A stretch of DNA of 58,469 nt from Chitinophagaceae bacterium (GTDB lineage Bacteria > Bacteroidota > Bacteroidia > Chitinophagales > Chitinophagaceae), in contig JAHEZD010000035.1 in the NCBI GenBank assembly GCA_023251255.1, positions 1-58,469 on the forward strand. Direction: 5' to 3'. This document shows, one piece after another, positions 51,046 through 58,469 of the stretch; position 1 is the first letter of the stretch; each line of letters starts with the position of its first letter. The translations under genes were made by a program, and so were the position numbers. The notes under the pieces are model-generated. The model saw only the letters and a list, made by a program, of their open reading frames with translations. It was not told the origin of the DNA and did not search any database.

Positions 51046-51849
51046 TTATTTCAGGTAGCAGCCCATTTCTGTTTGGTACTCCATAGCAATCTGCTTTGCA
51101 TCGTCCGCAAAATTTTCCTTGCCACCTGCATAGATAATGGCCCGGCTTGCATTGACCAATAAGCCACAATCACTGTTCAATCCATATTCACTCACTTCTT
51201 TCAGGCTCCCACCTTGAAAGCCCACGCCGGGTACCAATAAGAAGTTGTCGGGGATGATGGTACGGATGTTTGCCAGTTCACTTGCCTGCGTGGCCCCGAT
51301 AACAAACATCAAATTATTGGGTGTTCCCCATGTAGCTATGGTGCTGATTACTTTTTCATAAAGGAAGTTTTCGCCTGTCTTCAGCATTTCAAAATCATGG
51401 GCACCTTTGTTGGAGGTTAGGCCCAGCACGATTGCAAACTTGTCATCATATTCCAAAAAGGGGCGGACAGAATCCTCTCCCATATAAGGGGCAACAGTTA
51501 CCGCATCAAAGGGCAGCACTTCAAAAAATGTTTTGGCATATTGGCTGGAAGTATTACCGATATCCCCACGTTTGGCATCAGCAATCCTGAAATGTGTGGA
51601 TGGGATATAATGCAATGTTTTTTCCATGGCTTCCCAGCCTTTCAGCCCCATGGCTTCATAGAATGCCGTATTGATTTTATAGCTTACGCAATGGTCTTTG
51701 GTGGCATCAATGATTGCTTTATTGAATTCAAAAACCGCATCTGGATGCGATTGTAAATGTTTGGGTATTTTGGTGATATCTGTATCAAGTCCAACACAGA
51801 GATAAGAACGTTTTTCCTTTATTTGGTTGATGAGGTAGCTGCTGTTCAT
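51046..51849 (-). CDS. pyrF: Orotidine-5'-phosphate decarboxylase
   Basis: This 267-residue enzyme makes UMP from OMP, the last step of pyrimidine synthesis. The catalytic block is FRIADAKRGDIGNTSSQYA with the Lys-Asp pair. SYLCVGLDTDITKIP and LLVPGVGFQGGSL are the phosphate and barrel-end motifs of the longer (type 2) form. The gene is preceded on the right by a repeat-bearing gap and followed by MATE on the same strand, 84 bases away. Confidence 0.94.
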   Translation of the reverse strand: MNSSYLINQIKEKRSYLCVGLDTDITKIPKHLQSHPDAVFEFNKAIIDATKDHCVSYKINTAFYEAMGLKGWEAMEKTLHYIPSTHFRIADAKRGDIGNTSSQYAKTFFEVLPFDAVTVAPYMGEDSVRPFLEYDDKFAIVLGLTSNKGAHDFEMLKTGENFLYEKVISTIATWGTPNNLMFVIGATQASELANIRTIIPDNFLLVPGVGFQGGSLKEVSEYGLNSDCGLLVNASRAIIYAGGKENFADDAKQIAMEYQTEMGCYLK

Positions 51850-51887
51850 GCAGCGAAACTAATAGGTTTCAACTTTAAAAAAAAGGG

Positions 51888-51983
51888 GCCACGGAAAGGG
51901 AAACACAAATATTGCTACGAATGCACCCATAAACACGAATGCTGTAAATGGTATTTATCAATGTTCATTGGTGCCATTCGTGG
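51888..51983. repeat. ATTCGTG-type intergenic repeat cluster
   Basis: The gap between GH13 and pyrF holds CTACGAATGC (51915-51924) and ACACGAATGC (51933-51942) as direct repeats, and the inverted CCATTCGTGG (51974-51983). A GGCCACGG at the left edge may be a degenerate copy. This resembles the CACGAAT/ATTCGTG words often seen as small dispersed intergenic repeats in Bacteroidota. The arms could fold into a long hairpin in the GH13-pyrF transcript. Confidence 0.5.
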
Positions 51984-51990
51984 TCAAGGA

Positions 51991-53355
51991 TTATTGGTAT
52001 TCATACACCACATAGCCCCATGGTTCAATGGACCAAGGTTTATTTCCCAACGGTTCCGTATTGCCCATGAACACATTGTAGGGCTTGCCATGCAGGCTGG
52101 CATCTTTCACGGTTATGGTCTGTTCCTTATTGCTCAGATTGAGTATTACCAGCACTTTCGATTTGCCTTTTTCCTTGGTATAGGCATATACGGCAGCTTC
52201 ATCGCCAACTGTTACTTTTTTGAAACGGGCATCCGCTCCCAAAGCTGGGTTGCGCTTCCTCAGGTTTAGCAGTGTTTTGTAGAAGCCTGCCCTTTCAAAC
52301 TTGCTGAACATGATCGTATCCTTGTAGAAGAAACTCAGGCTGTCCAGAAAAGGTTCTTCCTGACCGCTATAGATCAATGGAACATTGTGCTTGATGGTCT
52401 GCGTGAGCACAGCAAAAGGGGCATGGCTTGCTCCCGGCATGGTACCATAATCGGCCTTGTTCCAGCTATTCTCATCATGGTTACTGGTAAAGAACATGCG
52501 GAGATAATTGGCCGGATAAATAGTATCGCTTGTATTGAACACACTGTCCAGCGCATTGGCTTTGCGTTCCCCCGAAGCTACTTTCTTCATCATGGCAAAA
52601 TCTGCCCAAGCATAAGTAGCATCGAAGCCGCTTTCATGGAGGCCCTTCCTGTCGCCTTCGGCCAGCATGAAAATATTTTTCTGCGACTTCAAAGTGGAAA
52701 TGCATTTTTTCCAGAACCCGTCTGGCACTTCACCAGCTACATCGCACCTGAAACCATCAATACCCGATTGGTCAATCCAGAACTTCATCTGGTTGATCAT
52801 GGTATCCTGCAAAACAGGGTTCCTGTAATTCAACTTGCGGGTATCCGTCCAATCAAATGGGGACAGGAACTTTCCTGTAATGCTGTCCCGTTCATAAAAA
52901 TCAGGATGTGCAGTTAACCAATAGTGGTCAGCGCCCGTATGGTTGGGCACCCAATCAATGATCACCTTGAAACCCAACTCATGGCAATGCTTTACCAATG
53001 CCTTCCAATCGGCCAGGGTACCAAATTCGGGATTGATGTCCACATAACTGCTCACAGCATAGTAACTTCCCAGTACACCCTTCCTGTCTACCTTGCTGAT
53101 GGGATTGATGGGCATGAACCATAACGTTTGAACGCCCATTTCTTTCAACCGTTCAAGATTTTTTTCAAAAGCCTTGAACGTGCCTTCTGCTGTGTACTGG
53201 CGTATGTTCACTTCATAAATATTACCTTGGTTGATCCAGGCAGGATGGCCATTGATCTTGGCAGTGTCGGGCGCTTGTTTTTTATCAACATGGTTATTGC
53301 AGGAAGGAAAAATAAAACTGGCAATCAGGGCCAGTAAAAGCAGTTTGTTGAACAT
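51991..53355 (-). CDS. GH13 alpha-amylase-family lipoprotein
   Basis: This 454-residue surface or periplasmic lipoprotein has lipobox FIFPSC (Cys19). GH13 regions are in order: FKVIIDWVPNHTG (region I), GIDGFRCDVAGE with the nucleophile Asp205 (II), FMLAEGDRKG with the acid Glu233 (III), and FTSNHDENSW with Asp294 (IV). A C-terminal beta domain (VLVILNLSNKEQTITVKD) is typical. It should hydrolyse or transfer alpha-glucans. No SusC/D genes are nearby, so it may serve as a stand-alone enzyme. The ATG at 53355 restores the signal peptide. Confidence 0.9.
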   Translation of the reverse strand: MFNKLLLLALIASFIFPSCNNHVDKKQAPDTAKINGHPAWINQGNIYEVNIRQYTAEGTFKAFEKNLERLKEMGVQTLWFMPINPISKVDRKGVLGSYYAVSSYVDINPEFGTLADWKALVKHCHELGFKVIIDWVPNHTGADHYWLTAHPDFYERDSITGKFLSPFDWTDTRKLNYRNPVLQDTMINQMKFWIDQSGIDGFRCDVAGEVPDGFWKKCISTLKSQKNIFMLAEGDRKGLHESGFDATYAWADFAMMKKVASGERKANALDSVFNTSDTIYPANYLRMFFTSNHDENSWNKADYGTMPGASHAPFAVLTQTIKHNVPLIYSGQEEPFLDSLSFFYKDTIMFSKFERAGFYKTLLNLRKRNPALGADARFKKVTVGDEAAVYAYTKEKGKSKVLVILNLSNKEQTITVKDASLHGKPYNVFMGNTEPLGNKPWSIEPWGYVVYEYQ

Positions 53356-53552
53356 AGCAATCGTGTTTGAGGAATAAAAATAAGTGTTTGTTGTGTAAAA
53401 TGTACACATTTAATAAAAGAACTGTTTTTTGAAGATGTGGAGCAGTGGTTAATCTCATGTGATATTTGAAAACAGAAAGAAGTATTTTCACTCTTCACGT
53501 GAAAAGGGCTTTCATCTTAAAAGCTTCATCTACACAGAATCAATTATTTACT

Positions 53553-54038
53553 ATGATAGACAATAAGGATAGCCAAACCGTCCCCACCTTATATGAGTGG
53601 GCAGGTGGCATGGAAACATTTGAAAAGCTCACGGATGTCTTTTATAAGAAAGTGCTGGAAGATGCATTGTTGGAGCCTGTTTTCAAGCACATGTCAGCAC
53701 AGCACCAATTGCATGTGGCACACTTCATAGCAGAAGTGTTTGGCGGACCTACCATGTACAGTACTGAGGAGGGCAGTCATTTCAAGATGATACAGAAACA
53801 TTTTTCCAGGCACCTGACCGAGCAGCACAGGAAAAGATGGGTGGGCTTGCTGATTGAGTCTGCCGATGAAATCAACTTGCCAGACGACCCTGAATTCCGT
53901 TCAGCTTTTATGGCCTACATAGAATGGGGAACAAGGATTGCTGTGCTGAATTCGAATGCAGTTGAACTGGACATGAACCCGAACGAACCCATGCCTAAAT
54001 GGGGATGGGGTGTTCCCGGAAAGCCTTATCTACCCTAA
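53553..54038 (+). CDS. Group II truncated haemoglobin
   Basis: This 161-residue globin matches the trHb group II pattern: LYEWAGGMETFEKLTDVFYKKVL, VFKHMSAQHQLHVAHFIAEVFGGP, HFKMIQKHFSRHLTEQHRKRW (proximal His region) and the closing PNEPMPKWGWGVPGKPYLP. Each of these segments is split by variable loops. Group II members bind oxygen tightly and may deal with peroxide or nitric oxide. I use the ATG at 53553 rather than the open-frame start at 53466. The stop overlaps the start of the hydrolase (TAATG), so the two are translated as a pair. Confidence 0.87.
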   Translation: MIDNKDSQTVPTLYEWAGGMETFEKLTDVFYKKVLEDALLEPVFKHMSAQHQLHVAHFIAEVFGGPTMYSTEEGSHFKMIQKHFSRHLTEQHRKRWVGLLIESADEINLPDDPEFRSAFMAYIEWGTRIAVLNSNAVELDMNPNEPMPKWGWGVPGKPYLP

Positions 54039-54934
54039 TGCAAATTAATGTATTGAATTCCCTTCAATACAGCTATAAAAACGACATCATGGTAATAGAG
54101 AAAAATGTTGTGATAACAGGTTCATTTGGCAGGCCAATGGCCACGGATATTTTTTATGTGGCAGATGGTCAAGCAAAACCGGTGGCCATCTATGCTCATG
54201 GCTTCAATGGATTTAAGGACTGGGCCAATTTTGACCTGATAGCAAAGCAGTTTGCAACGGCTGGTTTTGTATTTATCAAGCTCAACTTTTCGCACAACGG
54301 CACCAGCATGGAACATACAGAAGATTTTGTTGACCTTGATGCCTACGCCGAAAATAATTATACGAAGGAACTGTACGATTTGCAGATGGTGATTGATTGG
54401 GCCTTGGACAAATCCAATAAGCATGCAGCAGCCATTGATACCAAACACTTGATGCTGATTGGCCATAGCCGTGGTGGCGGTATTGTTATCTTAAAAGCTG
54501 CCGAGGAAAAAAACATCAAGGCTATTGCTACATGGGCTTCTGTAAGTGAATGCAAAACGCCTTGGGGCAAATGGGATGAGGAGAAGATGAACGAATGGAA
54601 AGCCACTGGCGTGCAGTACACATTGAACAGCCGTACCAAACAACAGATGCCCCTACATTACCAACTTTATGAAGACTATGTGCAACATGCGGATAAACTG
54701 GATATCATTAAAGCTATTAGTGGCTTGACCATACCTGTTTTAATTTGTCATGGTACGGAAGATGAAGGAGTGCCTATTGCTCATGCATTCACTTTGAACG
54801 AAGCCAATCCAACTGCAGAATTGTTTACCGTTGCCTCGGATCATGTATTTGGTAGGAAGCATCCCTGGCTGGAAGGTTCCTTGCCGGCACCGATGCAAGA
54901 AGTGGTGAAGGGAACAATTGAGTTTTTACGGTAA
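54038..54934 (+). CDS. Alpha/beta hydrolase
   Basis: This 298-residue enzyme has the alpha/beta-hydrolase fold: oxyanion region AIYAHGFNGFKDW, nucleophile elbow LIGHSRGGGIV (Ser), acid in CHGTEDEGVP (Asp) and His in SDHVFGRKHPW. Members act as esterases or peptidases; the substrate is unknown. I use the ATG at 54038, overlapping the globin stop (TAATG). An ATG at 54089 (MVIEKNV) is a reasonable alternative, giving a shorter N-terminus. The two-gene unit with a truncated globin suggests oxidative-damage or lipid-related use, but this is only context. Confidence 0.88.
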   Translation: MQINVLNSLQYSYKNDIMVIEKNVVITGSFGRPMATDIFYVADGQAKPVAIYAHGFNGFKDWANFDLIAKQFATAGFVFIKLNFSHNGTSMEHTEDFVDLDAYAENNYTKELYDLQMVIDWALDKSNKHAAAIDTKHLMLIGHSRGGGIVILKAAEEKNIKAIATWASVSECKTPWGKWDEEKMNEWKATGVQYTLNSRTKQQMPLHYQLYEDYVQHADKLDIIKAISGLTIPVLICHGTEDEGVPIAHAFTLNEANPTAELFTVASDHVFGRKHPWLEGSLPAPMQEVVKGTIEFLR

Positions 54935-55079
54935 TCAATTGAATAGATAGTTGAGTAAATGCTCTATAAGAATCGCATTAAAGTATTAAATGCCGCACAA
55001 GAACATATATATAATAGCGAAGTACTGATAAAAATGCTTTAGATTATTTTTACAGCATAAAGTCAATAGAATTAAAGCA

Positions 55080-56087
55080 ATGCCACAAAAAAACGAACAA
55101 AATATCATCATTTACAATACCGCCGATGGTAAAGCAAGCGTATCACTTTATGCCAAGGATGGAATGATTTGGATGAACCAAAATCAACTAGCCGAACTTT
55201 TTGACACCTCTAAACAAAACATAGGTCAGCACATTATAAGTATACTGAAAGACAATGAATTAGACGTAAATTCAGTTGTAAAGAATTACTTTACAACTGC
55301 CGTAGATGGCAAGGAATACCAAGTTGCTTTTTATTCATTGGAGATGATTTTGTCCATTGGTTTTAGGGTGCGCAGTAAACGAGGTACACAGTTTAGGATA
55401 TGGGCTAACCGCAACCTCAAGGAATATATGGTCAAAGGTTTTGTAATGGATGATGAACGGTTAAAAAATCCAGATGGCAGGCCAGACTATTTTGATGAAT
55501 TATTGGAGCGTATCCGTGATATTAGGGCATCAGAAAAAAGATTCTATCAAAAGGTAAGAGACCTGTTTGCACTCAGTAGCGATTACGATAGTAGCGACAA
55601 GGCTACCCAAATGTTTTTTGCTGAAACGCAAAACAAACTACTTTTTGCCGTTACAGGAAAAACTGCTGCTGAACTAATTGTTGCAAGGGCGGATTTGAAA
55701 GCACCCAATATGGCATTGACTTCATGGAAGGGAACAGTGGTAAGAAAGCAGGACATTTATACAGCAAAAAATTATTTATCCGCAGATGAAATGGATACGC
55801 TCAACCGCCTTGTGGTTATCTTTCTTGAAACCGCAGAATTGAGGGCTAAAAACAGGATGGGTATAGCCATGAAATTCTGGAAGGAAAATGTAGATAAAAT
55901 ACTTGAGCTAAACGATAGGCCCATTCTTAAAGGCACCGGCACCATTAGTCATTTACAAATGGAAGAACAGGTAACCTCCATTTATGAAGCATTTGATGCA
56001 AAACGTAAAAATTTTGAAGCTACCAATGATGATAAGCAAGACTTGGACGAAATTGAAAAACAAGTAAAAACTAGAAAAAAGAATTAA
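55080..56087 (+). CDS. RhuM-family protein
   Basis: This 335-residue protein matches the RhuM (virulence RhuM) family: IIIYNTADGKASVSLYAKDG, MNQNQLAELFDTSKQNIGQHI (a helix-turn-helix-like part), VVKNYFTTAVDGKEYQVAFYSLEMILSIGFRVRS, here split over a loop, and FRIWANRNLKEYMVKGF. The family is found on pathogenicity islands, near restriction systems and in phages, and its activity is not established. Here it is alone, flanked by metabolic genes and an AT-rich 145-base leader. The gene is relatively AT-rich, and no hsd genes, integrase or repeats are nearby. I infer a mobile-island remnant. Confidence 0.85.
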   Translation: MPQKNEQNIIIYNTADGKASVSLYAKDGMIWMNQNQLAELFDTSKQNIGQHIISILKDNELDVNSVVKNYFTTAVDGKEYQVAFYSLEMILSIGFRVRSKRGTQFRIWANRNLKEYMVKGFVMDDERLKNPDGRPDYFDELLERIRDIRASEKRFYQKVRDLFALSSDYDSSDKATQMFFAETQNKLLFAVTGKTAAELIVARADLKAPNMALTSWKGTVVRKQDIYTAKNYLSADEMDTLNRLVVIFLETAELRAKNRMGIAMKFWKENVDKILELNDRPILKGTGTISHLQMEEQVTSIYEAFDAKRKNFEATNDDKQDLDEIEKQVKTRKKN

Positions 56088-56173
56088 TAGTCGTATAATT
56101 CCAAGGGTAATACAATAGTACAAGTGTACAATGCAACCGCAATACAATCTTATTCCTTACCTCGACTACCATA

Positions 56174-58180
56174 TCATTTCTTCTTCTTTTTCCCCTTCTC
56201 TTCATTCTTCGGCGCACCACCATCCAGCACCCATTCATAATCCAGTTGGCGTTTGTCCAAATTGGCGGCCACCACTTTTATTTTGATCTTGTCACCTATA
56301 CGGAAACTGCGGCCACTTCTGCGGCCCACCAAACTGTAATCTGTTTCCACATGCCTGAAATCATCGTAATCGCTTAGGCTCACAATGCTTACAAGGCCCT
56401 CACATTTATGTTCAACCGTTTCCACAAACAGGCCAAAACTGGCTACGCCACTGATAACGCCATCAAAGGTCTCACCCAAATGGCTCTTCATGAATTCCAC
56501 CTGCTTGTACTTGTTGCCTGCACGTTCGCATTCCATGGCTGCACGTTCGCGTTCACTGCAATGGCGGCATTTTTCCTCCATCTTCTTATCGAGGATGGTC
56601 TTGTTGAGCAGCATACTGTGCAGTACCCTATGTACCAGCACATCGGGATAGCGGCGTATGGGTGAAGTGAAATGGCAGTAATGTTCAAAGGCAAGTCCAT
56701 AGTGGCCAATATCGTTGATGGTATACACCGCTTTTGCCATGGTCCTGATGCCCAATTGTTCCAGCACTTGCTGTTCGGGTTTGCCATTGGCATCCTTCAG
56801 TAACTGGTTGAAACTTTCCGCAATTTTTTGTGGGGAGGATATGTCGAACTTATGTCCGTACTTTTTGGCGAAAGCAATAAAGGGCAATAGCTTTTCCTCA
56901 TCTGGCTGGTCATGCACACGGTAGGGGAAGGGAATTTCCTTGCTATCCATTTTTGCTTTGAACACTGTTTCCGCAACGGTCCTATTGGCCAGCAGCATGA
57001 ATTCCTCGATCAGTTTATTGGCTTCCTTGCTTTCCTTGATCATGATGCCGATGGGCTTGCCTGTTTCATCCAGCTTGAAACGGACTTCCTGTGAGGAGAA
57101 GTTGATAGCACCTTTATCGAAACGTTTCTTGCGGAGCCTTTCAGCTATATCGTTCATCAACAGGATTTCTTCCAGATACAGCCCTTCCTTGGTTTCAATG
57201 ATCTGCTGCACATCTTCATAAGCAAAACGGTGGTCCGAATGGATCACTGTTTTGCCCAACCAGAAATCCTTCACTTCGCCATTGCTGGTCATTTGGAAAA
57301 TGGCGGAGAAGGTACACTTGTCTTCATGCGGGCGCAAGGAGCAGAGCTCATTGGAAATCTTCTCTGGCAGCATGGGGTTTACCCTATCTGGCAGGTAAAC
57401 TGATGTGGCACGTTTGTAGGCTTCAGCATCCAGTGCGGTATCCGGTTCCACAAAGTGGCTTACATCGGCTATATGCACACCAATTTCATAGAGGTCATTT
57501 TTTATTTTCTTGATGGACAGGGCATCATCAAAATCCTTTGCATCAATGGGGTCAATGGTGAAAGTGAGTATGTCACGGCAGTCACGGCGTTTGGCAATTT
57601 CATCGGCACCGATTACCTCGGTCAAACGCAATGCTTCTTCCATCACTTCTTCGGGAAAGGACAAACCAAAACCAGCTTCGGCCAGCAGGCCCTTCATAGC
57701 TGCATCGTTTTCATCCTCAGGTCTCATCACACTTACCACTTCACCAATGGGCTTGCGGTCGCCTTTTTCCCATTGCACCATTTTGGCAATCACTTTCTGC
57801 CCATCTGTAGCACCGCTCAACTTGTTCAATGGAATGAACATATCGGGCATGGGCTTGTCGGTGGATGGAATGAAGAAGGCGGTATTGTTCCGCACCTGTA
57901 AATAGCCAATGAACTCGGTTTGCTTGCGGCTCAGCACTTCGGCAATCTTGCCTTCCTTACGCCCACTGCTCATGTTTTCCTTGGTAATCTTTACCCTTAC
58001 GGTATCACCATGCAGGGCATTGCCAAAATCATTGGAACGTACCAGTACATCGCCACTTCCGTCCGGGATTACCACGTAGCCAATGCCGCTCCTGGTTACT
58101 TCGAGTGTGCCTTTTACCAAGCCTTGGTTGGATGTTTTGCCTTTATAGATATTCGTTTTTGCTTTCTTGCTTTTGCTCAT
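56174..58180 (-). CDS. rnr: Ribonuclease R
   Basis: This 668-residue 3'-5' exoribonuclease degrades structured RNA. Two cold-shock-type domains cover about 15-165, starting GLVKGTLEVTRSGIGYVVIP. The RNB catalytic domain (about 210-540) has TIDPIDAKDFDDALS with the Asp cluster, and YGLAFEHYCHFTSPIRRYPDVLVHR, split by a loop. An S1 domain (about 575-655; FDGVISGVASFGLFVETVEH) and a short basic tail (EEKGKKKKK) follow. Its start overlaps the lpxK stop by 4 bases (ATGA), indicating coupling. No strong terminator separates it from the convergent RhuM gene. Confidence 0.96.
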   Translation of the reverse strand: MSKSKKAKTNIYKGKTSNQGLVKGTLEVTRSGIGYVVIPDGSGDVLVRSNDFGNALHGDTVRVKITKENMSSGRKEGKIAEVLSRKQTEFIGYLQVRNNTAFFIPSTDKPMPDMFIPLNKLSGATDGQKVIAKMVQWEKGDRKPIGEVVSVMRPEDENDAAMKGLLAEAGFGLSFPEEVMEEALRLTEVIGADEIAKRRDCRDILTFTIDPIDAKDFDDALSIKKIKNDLYEIGVHIADVSHFVEPDTALDAEAYKRATSVYLPDRVNPMLPEKISNELCSLRPHEDKCTFSAIFQMTSNGEVKDFWLGKTVIHSDHRFAYEDVQQIIETKEGLYLEEILLMNDIAERLRKKRFDKGAINFSSQEVRFKLDETGKPIGIMIKESKEANKLIEEFMLLANRTVAETVFKAKMDSKEIPFPYRVHDQPDEEKLLPFIAFAKKYGHKFDISSPQKIAESFNQLLKDANGKPEQQVLEQLGIRTMAKAVYTINDIGHYGLAFEHYCHFTSPIRRYPDVLVHRVLHSMLLNKTILDKKMEEKCRHCSERERAAMECERAGNKYKQVEFMKSHLGETFDGVISGVASFGLFVETVEHKCEGLVSIVSLSDYDDFRHVETDYSLVGRRSGRSFRIGDKIKIKVVAANLDKRQLDYEWVLDGGAPKNEEKGKKKKK

Positions 58181-58469
58181 GTTGTTGGATTGAAGGTAAA
58201 GTTGCGGATAAAGGAAGTAATCAAAGAATTGAATTGTTCACCTTCTTCATATAAAAATGTGTGTTTGATAGGTAATACGTACAGGGGCAGCGTGGTCAGT
58301 TCATCTGCAAACTTGGCCAACCTTACCGCATCTTTTTCCGTGGTGATGATGATTTTCTTTTTTGCACTGATATGGTTGAAGCGTTCTTTTATTTCTTCCA
58401 GATCGTCAATGGAAAAAATATGGTGGTCGCCATAATCCTTTTGGTAGTAGGTGTACACTTTCTTCAACA
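58177..58469 (-). CDS. lpxK: Tetraacyldisaccharide 4'-kinase LpxK, C-terminus (partial)
   Basis: This is the last 96 codons of a minus-strand gene that enters from the right edge. The sequence ITTEKDAVRLAKFAD is the conserved C-terminal LpxK motif, followed by LPLYVLPIKHTFLYEEG. LpxK adds the 4'-phosphate in lipid A synthesis. The TGA stop overlaps the rnr ATG (ATGA). The catalytic P-loop lies outside the window. Confidence 0.88.
   Translation of the reverse strand, partial: LKKVYTYYQKDYGDHHIFSIDDLEEIKERFNHISAKKKIIITTEKDAVRLAKFADELTTLPLYVLPIKHTFLYEEGEQFNSLITSFIRNFTFNPTT

Noticed and set aside
51757-52917. Long plus-strand frames opposite pyrF and GH13
   Set aside because: They mirror the GC-skewed third positions of real minus-strand genes and show no protein-like motifs.
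54959-55042. A 27-codon ORF just before the RhuM gene
   Set aside because: It is a polar helix-like peptide that might be the tail of a lost gene, but it is too short to support.
1-58469. CRISPR arrays, tRNA or rRNA genes, insertion sequences, prophage
   Set aside because: No regularly spaced repeats, cloverleaf or rRNA signatures, transposase or phage structural genes were seen by eye. A scan with dedicated tools could still find a small RNA.

Overview
The window is chromosomal DNA from a member of the Bacteroidota, most likely a Chitinophagaceae-like soil or freshwater heterotroph. The phylum call rests on several features seen in the sequence. There are type IX secretion (T9SS) C-terminal sorting tails, Bacteroidota promoters of the TTTG-N19-TAnnTTTG type, and almost no Shine-Dalgarno sequences. 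Phylum-restricted families are present (DUF4270, DUF4296, DUF4835/PorD), as is a serine-palmitoyltransferase-like enzyme and the order bamD-rpoZ-coaBC-porD-DUF4296. The family call is inference. I saw no rRNA, tRNA, CRISPR array, insertion sequence or prophage.

Layout. 1-2.0 kb (-): a putative cell-surface oxidation operon with two intradiol-dioxygenase-like proteins, a haem-c-like lipoprotein and a tiny membrane ORF. 2.3-4.2 kb (-): a LytTR response regulator and LytS-type kinase. 4.3-7.0 kb (-): recJ and a polyprenyl diphosphate synthase. 7.2-10.7 kb (+): tandem OmpA/TSP3 outer-membrane proteins behind a consensus promoter. 10.9-14.5 kb (+): bamD, rpoZ, coaBC, porD-like and DUF4296. 14.6-16.7 kb (+): a two-subunit CoA-transferase with an unknown gene between the subunits. 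16.9-21.8 kb: DNA repair and stress genes (ogt, csaA-like, dps, a SET-domain protein, an S1/P1 nuclease, an XRE regulator bracketed by repeats, an MBL hydrolase). 21.9-28.4 kb: PafA phosphatase, sphingolipid-type PLP synthase, GH43 and a secreted nuclease. 28.5-31.5 kb (-): panC, panD, a UPF0104 flippase-like protein and rfaE2. 31.6-38.0 kb (+): a glycogen-synthase-like half protein, DUF4270, metK, rlmB, HMG-CoA lyase and small membrane proteins. 38.0-41.7 kb: an M20 amidohydrolase, a 31-residue membrane ORF, a GntR regulator and a small membrane protein. 42-47 kb (+): two paralogous T9SS cargo proteins, DUF3810 and TspO. 46.9-58.5 kb: a GT87-like membrane protein, dcd, a PPTase, MATE, pyrF, GH13, a truncated haemoglobin, an alpha/beta hydrolase, RhuM, rnr and partial lpxK.

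How the genes fit together. Most of the window is core envelope and cofactor biology. panC, panD and coaBC serve coenzyme A. The CoA-transferase and HMG-CoA lyase use CoA thioesters in ketone-body or leucine-type catabolism. BamD, PorD and the T9SS cargo proteins belong to outer-membrane biogenesis and secretion. LpxK, RfaE2 and the sphingolipid enzyme supply outer-membrane lipids.

The less ordinary material is limited. It comprises the surface dioxygenase cassette, the unknown protein between the CoA-transferase subunits, and a small frame broken by one TAG between csaA and ogt. It also includes the XRE gene with nested inverted repeats and flanking repeated motifs, a glycogen-synthase-like protein missing its catalytic half, ATTCGTG-type intergenic repeats, and a solitary RhuM gene. 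None of these amounts to a clearly new multi-gene system on sequence alone.
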